From: JAGQRJ01 sp041402045
GTDB taxonomy: Bacteria > Planctomycetota > J058
DNA: 64,000 nt
NCBI GenBank assembly: GCA_041402045.1
Contig: JAWKSZ010000040.1
Coordinates: 8,499 to 72,498, forward strand
Direction: 5' to 3'
Shown: positions 53,066 through 62,916 of the stretch, piece after piece
How the letters are laid out: each line of letters opens with the position of its first letter
Position numbering within the stretch: position 1 is the first letter of the stretch
Translations under genes and position numbers: made by a program
Notes under the pieces: model-generated
The model's input: the letters and a program-made list of their open reading frames with translations, nothing else
What the model was told of the DNA's origin: nothing
The model's database searches: none

Positions 53066-54685
53066 CTACTCCTTCTTGAGGCCGCCGGACTTGCGCTGCA
53101 GGTCCTCGAGCTCCTTCTTGTGCTTGAAGGGCAGCTCAATGTGCAGGGTGTTGCGCTCCTTGGCCATTTGCTTGGAGACGTCCTCGTAGACCGCGATCAC
53201 CAGGCGATCGTCGAGCCAGTGGGGCTCGGCGGCGAAGCGCACCATTTGGGGGTCGTTGAGCGGGAAGTGCGCGATCTGGGCGCGCTTGCCGCTGGCCAGG
53301 TCGTAGACGAACACCCGGTTGAGCGCCGTGTAGGCCAGCATGGTCTCTTCCTTGTTCATGTAGACCCCGGTGATCGGGAGCGGGGTCCCGCTGCCGTCCT
53401 CCTGCTGGATCACGATCCGGTCCTGGGGGTCCTTGGTCGAGACCACGTGGATCGCCGAGTCCATGGCCGACGGCCGGCCAGCCATGGGGTAGGTCGCCCA
53501 CACCACGTAGTTGCCCTTGGCGCTGAACCACAGGGTGTGAATGTCCAGGAACTCGTAGAGCGGGACGAGGACCTCCTTCTGGTGGCGGTTGACGTCGGCG
53601 AGGTAGAGCCCCTGGAGCTCCTTGCCCTTGTTCGAGGTCTGCCGATTGAAGTAGACCGCGAACTGCTCGCCGGTGGGGTTCCACTCGATGTTCTCGAGCC
53701 CCTCCGCCGGGACCTCCGCCAGCCGGTGCGGCGGGAGCTGCCCGTTGCCGGGGACGGTGTAGAGTCCGTCGGCCGCGCCGAACACCACGCTGAACGGCTT
53801 GTCGCTGCTCCCCGCACCGTACTCGTAGCGCGTGGTCGGCGAGTTGAAGAAGTCGATCCGCCCCTGCATGCGCACGAGCTCCTTGCCCGCGCTGGGGCGG
53901 TCCCCCATGGGGATCCGGCGGATCACGGTGTAGGTCGCGCTCTCCTCGAAGACCAGCTCCATGAGGATGATCGCCTTGCCGTTGGGCGCCCACTCGAAGC
54001 CCACGGGCTCGTGCCCGACCTCGGGGTCGTAGAGCAGCGAGTAGCGCGGCTTCGAGCCGGGCACCTGCTTGGTGACGTCGAGCACCGCCACCCGCTTCCG
54101 CGGGTTGTCGCAGTCCGCCGGCGCCCAGAAGGCGAGGTAGCGGCAGTCCGGGTGCCAGGTGAAGTTGCGCGGGGTGTTCATGCGCAGGTCGATCTCGTAC
54201 TTCACCGCGCGCTTGCCGTTGTGGTACCAGAACCCGTCCTCGGCGTGCACGATGCAGTCGTCGCCCCTGTGAGCCTGGACGTAGGCGTGCCAGGCCCAGC
54301 GGTGGCGCATGTAGGTGTGCCCGAGCTGTTCCGGGTCGCCCACGTCGGCGACCTTGAACTCCGTGCGCTCCTTGGTGTCGGGCAGCGTCAGCTTGCCCGG
54401 GCGCTTGCGGGTCGCGCCCTCCTCGGCGTCGGCCTGACCGCCGCCCTGGCCCGGTTCGCCGCCCTGGCCTGGCTCACCGCCCTGGCCCTGGCCCTCGTCC
54501 TGCTCGTCTTCGAAGGTCGGGACGGCGAGGGAATACGTAGTCGCGGTGCATTCCTCCGGAATGCCGTAAATGTTCGTTCAGCCGTAGGCGGAGGGCGGGG
54601 TCAGCGCGGCCCAGCAGGCCAGGCTGCCCAGGGTCACGAGCCCCACGAGCTGGGGGCGCAGGACCCGGTCGAGCGCAGTCGTCAT
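53066..54685 (-). pseudogene. Secreted beta-propeller-like protein interrupted by an in-frame TGA
   Basis: The main frame contains WD40/TolB-like beta-propeller blades (FTWHPDCRYLAFWAP, FEWAPNGKAIILMELVF, IEWNPTGEQFAVYFNR, LWFSAKGNYVVWATYP) from about 54343 to 53066. The same frame is open upstream through a Gly/Gln/Glu-rich linker to TGA 54580-54578. Beyond that stop, still in frame, it continues as a typical signal peptide (LVTLGSLACWAAL) to ATG 54685-54683, which has AGAGAGGA upstream. Thus one stop codon separates signal peptide from mature protein. It lies 62 bp downstream of the GspK-like gene. A GTG at 54343 could start a cytosolic remnant. Confidence 0.65.
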
Positions 54686-54747
54686 GGACGTCGTCCTCTC
54701 TTCCCTCTGCCGGAGTGTGGCCTGGGCGCGGAAGCCGCGCCAGGTAG

Positions 54748-57700
54748 CTACTCCGAGACTCCGCCCTCGGCGAACAGGACCACCGGTCGCTCGTGGAGGA
54801 TCGTGAACGTGAGGTCTTCGAAGATTGGGGTGTGGGCGAGGGGGATCGGAATCGCCCCGCCGCGGCTGGAGTTGAAGTCGCGCAGCCGGATCCCGAGCAC
54901 GACCTCCCCCGCCGGCGGCGCCGTGGGGGCGGTCTGGACTCCGATCCAGGTGGTGTCGTTGCCCGGGAGCGAGGCCGTCTCGTTCACGTACTGCACGCCC
55001 GCGGCGGCGTCGTCGAGCCAGCCCACGTTGGGGGTCCCCGGCAGCCCGCCGCCCAGGGTCGTGCCCGAGAGCGTGCGGTGCCAGGTCGCGACCTCGAAGG
55101 TCATGCTGCTCCCCGGGGTGGGGTAGGCGGTCCAGGTCAGGGTCCCTAGCCGTCCGCGCACCGACTGGTTCAGCTCGCGGAAGGTGCGGTGGTAGACCGC
55201 GCCGTAGCCCACGAGGGTGCTCCCGCCCTCGACCTCCGCCGACATGTTCGTCTCGAAGAAGCGGTCCTCGGGCTGCAGCGGGCGGCTGGCGTAGCTCGTC
55301 TGCGCGTTCTGCCCGTTGACGATCACCAGGTTGTCGAACACCGCCGAGGCCATGGTCGTGAGGTTGATCGGGCCGCCGTTGTTGCCCGACGGCTCGCCGC
55401 CCAGATAGATCGGCCCGTCGACGTCGCAGGCCTCGCAGCCGTGGCAGTCGTCGTCCATGTAGGTGATCGGGATCGTGCCCGGCAGGCCCTTGGGCCAGTT
55501 GCTGGGGAAGCCCGGGTTGGGGATCGGGCCCGAGTCGTCGACGCGCACCCAGGAGCGGAAGTTGTCGGCCAGGATCACGGTCTGGCCGTAGGGCAGCCCG
55601 ACCTTGTGGGTCGTGCCCGAGTTGTGCGCGGCGTAGGGCAGGCCCTCGCCGAACCTGGGGTTCAGGCGATCGGTCTCGATCGAGTCGAAGCCGGTGGGGC
55701 TCCCGGGCACCGGCACCGTCGAGCAGTGCGGGCAGTTGCGGTCGTAGTGCGCCTCGTCCCAGGTGAGCTGGAGCGCGAGCATGTGCTCCGCGTGGCCGGG
55801 GTAGCCGCCGGTCAGCGTCCCGCCCGGCTGCACGGTGCCGGTCGCGTCCTGGAACTCGGGCTGGGTCACGTCGAGGTCCGGCCCGTAGAGCGGGTCGCGC
55901 CCGGCGGGGAGCACCACCGACCACAGGCCCGCCGGCGAGCGGTTCATGTCGAGGCTCGCCGGGATCGTGCCGTCGGCGGCGTGGGCGCGCAGCGTGATCC
56001 GGTGGTTGTAGCTCAGCACCGGGAACGGCACCGTCGCCGGCCAGGCGGGACCCGGGGCGTAGGTCCCGGGGTTGTCGGTCGCCCACGGGGGCACCGTGGC
56101 CCCCGCGGGCTGGGTGGCCGGGGGCACGAGGGGGAAGTAGGGCAGCGGGTCGCCGGTCCAGATCAGCGCCCCGCCCGCCGGGTTGAACCCGCCGGAGCTC
56201 GCCGGGTCGCCGTACTCCCGCGACTTGTTGGCGATCACGACCCGCCGGCCCTGCTGGCAGTGGAAGTAGTCGCCGAGCCGTCGCGGCGCGACCGAGCCGT
56301 AGGGCAGGCCGCCGGTGGTGATCGTGTTCGGGTTGTTGCAGAACGGCGCGTAGAAGCTGTTGGTCGCGCTGCCGTCCATGTGGGCCATGATCTCGCCCAT
56401 TTCGGGCGGGGTCGTGGGGTCGAACGGGTAGCGGCTGCCGCGGAACCCGACCTGCCCGCCGAGGGCGGCGTCGACCTGGAGCTCGGCCACGTAGGAGGGG
56501 CTGCTGCCCGGCGCGGGGCCAATGTAGACCGCGACCCAGTGCCAGGTCCCGGGGATCCACTCGGGGTTCAGGGGGTCGTTGGTGTAGGCCGGCCCGACCG
56601 GGGTCACGGTCACCGCCGACTCGGGGGTGCTGGTGCTGGCCCAGTCCCAATCCACCATGCCCGTGCCGTCGTTGCTCGTGGCCTTGGAGGACTCGAGCAC
56701 GATCGTCACGTCGCCGCCCGCGGTCACGCGCTTGACCACGCGGAACCCGGCCAGGCGCTGGGTACCGTCGCGGCTGCCCATGAACGAGAGCAGGACCTCC
56801 TCGGTCTGAGCGTAGGGGTCGGCCTGGGGCTGGATCCAGAAGCGGATCGAGGTGCCCTCGCACAGGTCGAGGTTGTCGCCGGAGTAGGCCAGGTAGCGCC
56901 CGCGCTCGGGCTGGATCAAGACGCCCGTGTTCAGGAGCTCGGAGCCGTTGGTGAACAGCCCGGCCACGTTGCCGTTGGCCAGGTCCTCGTCGAGCACGTT
57001 GGCGATCGTGGGGTCGGTGACCGGGTAGATCCGGGGCAGCGACGCGCCGGGGTTCACCGTCAGCGCCTGGGGCCCGATCCCGGCCACCGGCGGCTGCGGG
57101 GGGACGCCGACCTTGGGCGCGCCGGTCGGCAGCTGGTCCTTGGGCTCCCACCACGAGCGCACCTTGAACGCCTCGAACGCGCCGCGGCTGAACCCGGCGG
57201 CGAAGTCGGTGGCGGTGAGCTCGTTGCCGATCTGGTTGGTGAGGGTCAGGTAGCCCTCGTAGTCGGCGGCGGCGAAGTCCTGGCGCATGAGCTTCTCGGG
57301 GCCGCCGTCGCGGATCACCGAGTAGTTGGGCCACGAGACGACGCCCGGCCAGCCCGGCAGGGGGTAGCCCGCGCCCGAGCGATACTTGGCGTCGTTGAAG
57401 CCCTTCACGGTCCCGTAGTTCCAGGCCACGTCCGGGCTGGTGATGAAGTTGCCGTTGACGGCCATGGCGCGGTAGCGCTCGAAGTCCGACTGGCTCGTGA
57501 GGCGGTAGGGGCGGTAGAGCTCGGCGACCACGGTCTGGGTCTGGGCCGCGGCGACCTGGATCTGGTTCGTGCCCTCGTCGTGGAACACGACCAGCCCCAG
57601 CGAGGTGATCTCGTAGCGCCCCATGCCGTCGAAGCAGGCGTCGGTGTTGAACTGCACGAGGTCGGCCTTGGAGACCAGCCGGGGCACGGCCCCCAGGTAG

Positions 57701-58884
57701 CCGCTCTGGTTGGGCATGTGCCCGAAGCGCCGGAGCACGGTGTTCGGGTTGCAGATCGCCTTGACCAGGTCCTTGTGGCCCACGGCGTCGAGGATCAGGC
57801 TCTCGTAGAAGCCGCCGACCGGCGCCTTGGCCCCGCTGACGGCGGTCCCGGTCGTGGTCTGGGCGTAGCTGCGCTGGTAGGTCGAGCCGTTGACGGTGAA
57901 GGTCCCGGCCGGGAGGTTGTCGACGAAGGCCTCGAACTCGTTCCAGGTCTTGAACGGGGTGAAGCCGCTGGTGCCGGTGCCCGAGCCGCGCTGGGCCACG
58001 ATCGCGGCGGCCACGGCCACGGCGGTGTCGTAGTCGATCGTGAACTTGCCCAGCTCGTTCTCGGCGGTGGTCTCGGCCAGGAGCGCCACGAGCACCGGCT
58101 CCTCGGCGGTGTTGAGGTTGATCGGCGCGCGCGGGTCGTGGGCCAGGCTCTGCTCGGGCAGCCCCTCGAGGTTCCAGGGGCGGACCGCGGTGTGATCGGA
58201 CCAGGCGTGGACGGACATCCAGTCCTGGAGCTGCGCCCACTGGGCGGGGGTCACGTGCGCGGAGAACACCGACTCCAGCGCCGACTTGCTGTCGAAGCCG
58301 CCGGGCGGCCGCCCGGCCACGATCGTCTGGGCCACCGCAGGGTCGGTGATCCCGAGCCCGGCGCGGAGCAGGTTCTTGAGCATGCGCTCGAGGGCCACCG
58401 GGTCGGCGTGGTTCATGTCGATCCCGCAGGCGGCGTCCTTGACCTTGAGCTTGTAGAGCACGATGTCCTTGCCGGACTCGCCCTGGCCCATGACGTCGCT
58501 CGAGGAGTGCACGAAGGGCTCGCCCAGGAACTGCAGGTTCGGGTCGGGGGTCTTGGCGAAGCTGGGCTCGGTGGTGGTCAGCAGGTTCAGGTCGTGGACG
58601 AGGGGGTCCAGGCCCGCGGGCGCGGTGGCGGCGTAGATCCAGCCGTCGTTCCAGGGGTCGCTGTAGTGGTGCAGCTCGGCGGCGCGGCGCAGCTCGGCCA
58701 GGGCGTAGGACACGCCGGCGCTGGCGGCGAGGCGCGCGCGGACCGCGTTCGTGAACGCGGCGGAGGCGCGCCGCTCGACGTTCATGGTCCCGTAGAAGGC
58801 TACGCCAAAAGTGCTCAGCAGGACGAGGATCCCCAAGGCGAAGACGAGGGTGAACCCGCGCTCGCGCTCGTGTAGCTGTCTCAT
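54748..58884 (-). CDS. Giant GspK/PilX-like pseudopilin with large C-terminal region
   Basis: 1378 residues. The N-terminus is a class III prepilin: RERGFTLVFALGILVLLSTF, with a cleavable short leader ending before the hydrophobic helix. Residues about 30-330 match GspK-type minor pseudopilins, with PINLNTAEEPVLVALLAET as a helix-hairpin-helix/SAM-like segment. The remaining thousand residues are beta-rich and contain paired cysteines (CPHC and CHGCEAC) and jellyroll/LamG-like stretches. Usual GspK is about 320 residues. ATG 58884-58882 is chosen at the leader. It may cap a type II secretion or type IV pilus-like fibre and bind a surface ligand. Confidence 0.8.
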   Translation of the reverse strand: MRQLHERERGFTLVFALGILVLLSTFGVAFYGTMNVERRASAAFTNAVRARLAASAGVSYALAELRRAAELHHYSDPWNDGWIYAATAPAGLDPLVHDLNLLTTTEPSFAKTPDPNLQFLGEPFVHSSSDVMGQGESGKDIVLYKLKVKDAACGIDMNHADPVALERMLKNLLRAGLGITDPAVAQTIVAGRPPGGFDSKSALESVFSAHVTPAQWAQLQDWMSVHAWSDHTAVRPWNLEGLPEQSLAHDPRAPINLNTAEEPVLVALLAETTAENELGKFTIDYDTAVAVAAAIVAQRGSGTGTSGFTPFKTWNEFEAFVDNLPAGTFTVNGSTYQRSYAQTTTGTAVSGAKAPVGGFYESLILDAVGHKDLVKAICNPNTVLRRFGHMPNQSGYLGAVPRLVSKADLVQFNTDACFDGMGRYEITSLGLVVFHDEGTNQIQVAAAQTQTVVAELYRPYRLTSQSDFERYRAMAVNGNFITSPDVAWNYGTVKGFNDAKYRSGAGYPLPGWPGVVSWPNYSVIRDGGPEKLMRQDFAAADYEGYLTLTNQIGNELTATDFAAGFSRGAFEAFKVRSWWEPKDQLPTGAPKVGVPPQPPVAGIGPQALTVNPGASLPRIYPVTDPTIANVLDEDLANGNVAGLFTNGSELLNTGVLIQPERGRYLAYSGDNLDLCEGTSIRFWIQPQADPYAQTEEVLLSFMGSRDGTQRLAGFRVVKRVTAGGDVTIVLESSKATSNDGTGMVDWDWASTSTPESAVTVTPVGPAYTNDPLNPEWIPGTWHWVAVYIGPAPGSSPSYVAELQVDAALGGQVGFRGSRYPFDPTTPPEMGEIMAHMDGSATNSFYAPFCNNPNTITTGGLPYGSVAPRRLGDYFHCQQGRRVVIANKSREYGDPASSGGFNPAGGALIWTGDPLPYFPLVPPATQPAGATVPPWATDNPGTYAPGPAWPATVPFPVLSYNHRITLRAHAADGTIPASLDMNRSPAGLWSVVLPAGRDPLYGPDLDVTQPEFQDATGTVQPGGTLTGGYPGHAEHMLALQLTWDEAHYDRNCPHCSTVPVPGSPTGFDSIETDRLNPRFGEGLPYAAHNSGTTHKVGLPYGQTVILADNFRSWVRVDDSGPIPNPGFPSNWPKGLPGTIPITYMDDDCHGCEACDVDGPIYLGGEPSGNNGGPINLTTMASAVFDNLVIVNGQNAQTSYASRPLQPEDRFFETNMSAEVEGGSTLVGYGAVYHRTFRELNQSVRGRLGTLTWTAYPTPGSSMTFEVATWHRTLSGTTLGGGLPGTPNVGWLDDAAAGVQYVNETASLPGNDTTWIGVQTAPTAPPAGEVVLGIRLRDFNSSRGGAIPIPLAHTPIFEDLTFTILHERPVVLFAEGGVSE

Positions 58885-59233
58885 GCTTCCCCCGTGCTCG
58901 GAGAGGTGGTCCACTCGAAGGACGTCCGCGCTGCGCCAGTGTTGCACGGAGAGTGAACTCAAACCATTAGCGTAAAAGGGTATAAGATTTTGGGCCGTCT
59001 ATCTAGCACCCTCCATGCCCGCCTAAATCCACCCTGGGGGACCATCGTGTGGCCACCCGGCGCCAGGGAGCGAGCGATCGTGTCGCAGGGGTTCATTGTG
59101 AGAGCCATGGCCTCAAGCCTGCCTTTCGCCGTAGGTTGCGCGCAGGTAGGCTCGGGGCTGCGGCGGGTGAGGGGACGTTCCCCTCGAGCCCCGGGGTGCA
59201 CGGTGTGCGCTGGCCACTCGGAGTGGGGATTGC
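58885..59233. other. Divergent non-coding region
   Basis: 349 bp between the divergent GspK-like and secreted-protein genes. An A/T-rich stretch at about 58959-58992 (CGTAAAAGGGTATAAGATTT) stands out from the GC-rich background and probably holds promoter elements for one or both genes, but I see no -35/-10 pair with standard spacing. GGAGTGGGG at 59220-59228 serves as ribosome binding site for the plus-strand gene. Confidence 0.45.
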
Positions 59234-60505
59234 GTGAACCCGACCATGAGGGAAGAAACCTTCGGCCACGCCAGGCTCTGGCTCGGGGGCGTGGCCCTCG
59301 CGCTGCTCGCGGGGAGCGCGGCAGGGGCCGAGGTCCGCGGCGAGGTCGCCGCCCAGCGCGGAGCGCAGACCCTGCGCGCGGAGGGTGACGCCCCCGCCGG
59401 CGCAGGAGAGGTCCGCGTGGCCCTCGCCCTCGGCGCCGAGGTCGCGCTCGAGGCGACGGTCCCGGTCAAGGACGGGCGCTGGACCCTGGTCCGGCGCCTC
59501 GCCCCGCGCCTCGCGCCTGCGGCCTACCGCCTCGCGGTCGCAGCCCAGGACGCGCCGTGGGCCGAGGGCGAGCTGCGGGTCGGGACCGCCGCCGACGAGG
59601 CCCGCGCCCGCGCGCAGCAGCGCGAGTACTTTCGCGGGGTCTACGCCGAGCTCGCGCGCGCCCACGGCTCGCTGGAGGACCGGGCCGGGCTGCGGCTCGA
59701 GGCCGGCGAGCTCGAGCGCCCCCTGAGCGAGGACCTGCGCAGCCTGGGCCAGGCCTACCTCAGCGTGGCGCGCGCGACCACCACGGGCCTGCGCGTGTTC
59801 GACCTGCGCGCGGCCGCGCCCTACGAGCCCGCGCTGCGCGCCCAGGCAGGCGAGCTGGTCACGCTCCTGCGCGCGCGGGCCGAGGCCTGGGCCGCCCACG
59901 AGGGCGACGCTCCGCCGGCGCAGGACCCGCGGGTCCAGGCGCTGGCGACGGAGCTCGCCCAGGCGCTGGAGCTCCCCCCGGAGGCGGCGGAGCGCTTCGC
60001 CCGCAGCGCCTGGGGGCGCCTCGAGCCGCCGCTGCCCGAGGCCGGCGGGCGCTGGACGAGCGTCCTCGGCGTGTCCCTCGAGCTCCCCGGCCAGACCCAG
60101 CCCTACGTCGGGGTCGAGCGCCTGGGGAGCCCGGAGATCCGGCTGTTCACCGCCCTCGGCGGCGAGCGCGCCGAGCAGTTCGTCATGCTGCGGGTGGTGC
60201 GGCTGCCCTTCGAGGTCGTCGACTTCGAGAGCTTCGTGCGATACGTGGAGGTCGAGAACTGGGAGCAGGAGGGCCTGTTCACCGGCTACCGGCGTCTGGC
60301 CGCGGCCCCGGACCCCGAGCACCAGGCGCTGCGCATGCGCTTCTCCGGCCACCTCCGCGACCTGCGCACCGCCGAGGGCGGGGCGGTCGAGGGCCAGCAG
60401 CTCGCGCTCTACGACCCCGAGGGCCGGCGCGCGGCGATCGTCTACCTGTTCGGCGACGGGGCCGACCCGGGCCTGCTCGAGACCTTGCGCTGGGAGGCCC
60501 CGTGA
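59234..60505 (+). CDS. Secreted protein of unknown function
   Basis: 423 residues. A signal peptide (LWLGGVALALLAGSAAGA) starts the protein. A short beta domain (VRGEVAAQRGAQTLRAE, ATVPVKDGRWTLVRRL) is followed by a helical region and a C-terminal part resembling the variant PsbP/YbaY-like fold seen in small surface proteins (WTSVLGVSLELPGQTQPYVG; LRVVRLPFEVVDFESFVRYV). I do not recognise a family. GTG 59234 is chosen because of GGAGTGGGG upstream; ATG 59246 is an alternative. Its stop overlaps the next gene's GTG (GTGA). Confidence 0.6.
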   Translation: MNPTMREETFGHARLWLGGVALALLAGSAAGAEVRGEVAAQRGAQTLRAEGDAPAGAGEVRVALALGAEVALEATVPVKDGRWTLVRRLAPRLAPAAYRLAVAAQDAPWAEGELRVGTAADEARARAQQREYFRGVYAELARAHGSLEDRAGLRLEAGELERPLSEDLRSLGQAYLSVARATTTGLRVFDLRAAAPYEPALRAQAGELVTLLRARAEAWAAHEGDAPPAQDPRVQALATELAQALELPPEAAERFARSAWGRLEPPLPEAGGRWTSVLGVSLELPGQTQPYVGVERLGSPEIRLFTALGGERAEQFVMLRVVRLPFEVVDFESFVRYVEVENWEQEGLFTGYRRLAAAPDPEHQALRMRFSGHLRDLRTAEGGAVEGQQLALYDPEGRRAAIVYLFGDGADPGLLETLRWEAP

Positions 60506-62418
60506 GCGACGAGGCCGCGCCCAAGACGACGGTGGGCAAGGAGCTCCTGGGCTGGATCGGCGCGGCGCTGGTCGGCGTCGTGGTCTACGTCGTGCTCTCC
60601 TCCTTCCGCGACGCGTCCCAGGTGCCCGGGCCAGACCCGGCCCCTGACGGGGGCGGCGGCGCGCAGACCCCGGTCAGCACCCAGGAGCGCCTGGGCGCGC
60701 CCAAGCGCTCCCTGGGCCTGACCTCGGTCCAGCGCGAGGACGGCCTGGAGATCCTGGCCAGCTACCGCGACGACGTGGACCTCGGCCCGGGCGACGTGCT
60801 GCTCGAGCTCGAGGGCGAGCCCCTGGCCCCCGACGGCGCCAAGCGCCTGCTGGCCCGGCTGCGCGAGGCGGCGAGCGACGAGCGCTTCGCGTTCACGGTC
60901 CTGCGCGCCAGCGGCGAGACCGCGACCCTCGAGCTGGGCCTGCTGGAGCCGGGCAAGTTCGAGGTCGCCCTGGCCGAGGACATGCTCGCGCGCTGCGCGC
61001 AGTACCTCACCGCCTCCCAGCGCGAGGACGGGCTGTGGCCCGGGTACCGCGACCCCGCGGAGGCGAGCGTCGCGGTCAGCGCCCTGGCCCTGGCGGCCCT
61101 GGCCGAGCTCGACCCCGAGGAGTCCGTCGACGCCGCGCGGGAGGCGGCGCTGTTCGCCCTGCGCGAGCGCCAGGCCGAGGACGGCGGGGTGGCCGAGGCC
61201 CAGGACCCGCTCTCGCACCGGGTCTACGCCAACGCCCTGCTGTTGCGGGGCGTGGCCGACGACCCGGCCCACGAGGACCTGAAGGAGGCCGTGCGCGACT
61301 GGCTGGTCACGGCCCAGCTCCAGGAGACCCCGCCGCCCTGGTGCGGGGAGGTCGCGCGCGGCGAGCCCGCGGGCGTCGGCCCCTACGACTACCGCTACGG
61401 CGGCTGGAGCTACTACGGGACCTACCGCCCCAACGGGCGCCTGCGCGCGGACCTCTCCACCGCGCACTTCGCGCTCATGGGGCTCGCCCGCGCCGGGCTC
61501 GACCCCGAGAGCCCCGCCTGGCAGCGCGCGCTCATGTTCCTCGAGCTCACGCAGAACCTGACGCTCCTCGGCGAAGGCGAGGAGGAGCCGCGCTACCGCG
61601 ACGGCGGCTTCGCCTTCCACCCGCGCAACAGCAAGGCCGGCGACGACGCGGTCGACGACCTGATCGTCTACCGCTCCTACGGCAGCGCGACCGCCGACGG
61701 CCTGGCCTCGCTGCTCGCGGTCGAGGGCCGCGACTACCGCGCGCACACCGCCCCCGAGCTCCCCGAGCTCAGCGCGCGCTGCCGCGCCGCGCTCCTGTGG
61801 CTGGCCCGCAACTACTCGCTCACCGGCAACCCGGGCTTCCCCAGCGAGAGCCAGTTCACCTGGACCCAGGGGATCTACTTCTACTACCTGGCGGGGTTGA
61901 GCGAGGCGCTGCACCGGGCCGGGGTGTGGGAGGTCCGGGCCCAGGACGGGACCCAGCACGTGTGGGCGGCGGAGCTGATCCGGACCCTGTTCAACGAGCT
62001 GGGCCGCGAGCAGGCGCCCTTCGCCAACGGCTCGAGCCTCATGCACGAGGACAACGGGGTGATCGCCACCGCCTTCGCGGTGTTCGCGCTGAGCGCGGCC
62101 CGCGACCGCCTGCGGGTCGGCGCGGGGGCCTCGCTCGGCGCCGACGCGCGCCCGCCGCGCCCGCTCCCGCTCTACACCCGCCCCGCCACCGACGCCGTGG
62201 GCCGCGGGCGCCTCGTGTTCCAGCAGGGCGGGTGCAAGGCCTGCCACCTGGACGGCGGCGGCGGCAACGCCCCGAGCCTGGTCGGGGTCGGCGACGCCTA
62301 CGACGCGCGCTTCCGCGGCGAGGCCGAGCAGCGCCTGCGCGCGTTCCTCGAGGCGCCGACCCCCGAGGCCGCGCTCAGCCCGGGCAAGCCCGAGGTTTGC
62401 GTACCGGCCGCTGCATAG
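60502..62418 (+). CDS. Membrane-anchored PDZ/toroid/cytochrome c fusion
   Basis: 638 residues. One N-terminal transmembrane helix (ELLGWIGAALVGVVVYVVL) places the rest outside the cytoplasm. A PDZ-like domain follows at about 70-150 (DLGPGDVLLELEGEPLAPDG). Residues about 165-540 look like an alpha/alpha toroid of the prenyltransferase/squalene cyclase-repeat type (QYLTASQREDGLWPG, WQRALMFLELTQNL), without a visible catalytic DxDD. Near residue 575, CKACH is a class I haem-binding motif of cytochrome c. The frame ends in VPAAA at TAG 62416-62418, but it continues in the same frame with a typical cytochrome C-terminal helix (DDLIAYLLSRRGK). The end is therefore probably disrupted. Confidence 0.75.
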   Translation: MSDEAAPKTTVGKELLGWIGAALVGVVVYVVLSSFRDASQVPGPDPAPDGGGGAQTPVSTQERLGAPKRSLGLTSVQREDGLEILASYRDDVDLGPGDVLLELEGEPLAPDGAKRLLARLREAASDERFAFTVLRASGETATLELGLLEPGKFEVALAEDMLARCAQYLTASQREDGLWPGYRDPAEASVAVSALALAALAELDPEESVDAAREAALFALRERQAEDGGVAEAQDPLSHRVYANALLLRGVADDPAHEDLKEAVRDWLVTAQLQETPPPWCGEVARGEPAGVGPYDYRYGGWSYYGTYRPNGRLRADLSTAHFALMGLARAGLDPESPAWQRALMFLELTQNLTLLGEGEEEPRYRDGGFAFHPRNSKAGDDAVDDLIVYRSYGSATADGLASLLAVEGRDYRAHTAPELPELSARCRAALLWLARNYSLTGNPGFPSESQFTWTQGIYFYYLAGLSEALHRAGVWEVRAQDGTQHVWAAELIRTLFNELGREQAPFANGSSLMHEDNGVIATAFAVFALSAARDRLRVGAGASLGADARPPRPLPLYTRPATDAVGRGRLVFQQGGCKACHLDGGGGNAPSLVGVGDAYDARFRGEAEQRLRAFLEAPTPEAALSPGKPEVCVPAAA

Positions 62419-62606
62419 GCCTTCCCAGGATCGAGGGCCAGGCGGGACGACCTGATCGCCTACCTCCTCAGCCGCCGGGGAAAGCGCAGGCCAGTCCAGC
62501 AGAAGACCGCTGAGTTTCGGGGGCCTCTCCGAGAGCCCCTCGGGCTTCAGGGCAAGCCCCTCGCCCTCACCCCAAGGGCTCGCCGCCGGCTTCGCCGGCG
62601 GCTGCG

Positions 62607-62884
62607 CACTCGCGGCTGCGCCGCTCGCTGGCCGGGCTGCACGACGCCCTGGGAAGCGCTTCGGCTGCGCGCGCTCGCGGCCCGCTCGCCTGGCCGAGCT
62701 GCGACGCCCTGGGGGGCGCTTCGGCTGCGCGCGCTCGCGGCCCGCTCGCCTGGCCGGGCTGCACGACGCCCTGGGGGGCGCTTCGGCTGCGCGCGCTCGC
62801 GGCCCGCTCGCCGGCCGGGCTGCACGACGCCCTGGGACGCGCTTCGGCTGCGCGCGCTCGCGGCTCGGCGGGCGCTTCGGCTCC
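62607..62884. repeat. 60-62-bp tandem repeats
   Basis: The unit starts GCGCTTCGGCTGCGCGCGCT and occurs at 62656, 62716, 62778 and 62839, with a related, shorter copy from 62607. Each unit also contains GCCCGCTCGC and GACGCCCTGG. Copies differ by a few bases and by 1-2 bp in length. Reverse-complement relatives (GCGAAGCCGCGAGCGC) are near 34935. There is no gene here: open frames across the array are low-complexity. The gap 62419-63015 also holds the lost C-terminal codons of the cytochrome fusion. Confidence 0.8.
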
Positions 62885-62916
62885 AAATCCTGCGCGCCTC
62901 CGCACTCAGGGGTAGG

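Noticed and set aside
54578..54580. Selenocysteine or reassigned UGA codon
   Set aside because: TGA ends many other genes here, the position is after a signal peptide and not in a redox motif, and no selenocysteine element is evident.
55189..58875. 1228-codon open frame antisense to the GspK-like gene
   Set aside because: No domain or start signal; composition is typical of an antisense GC shadow, and the opposite strand has a clear prepilin signature.
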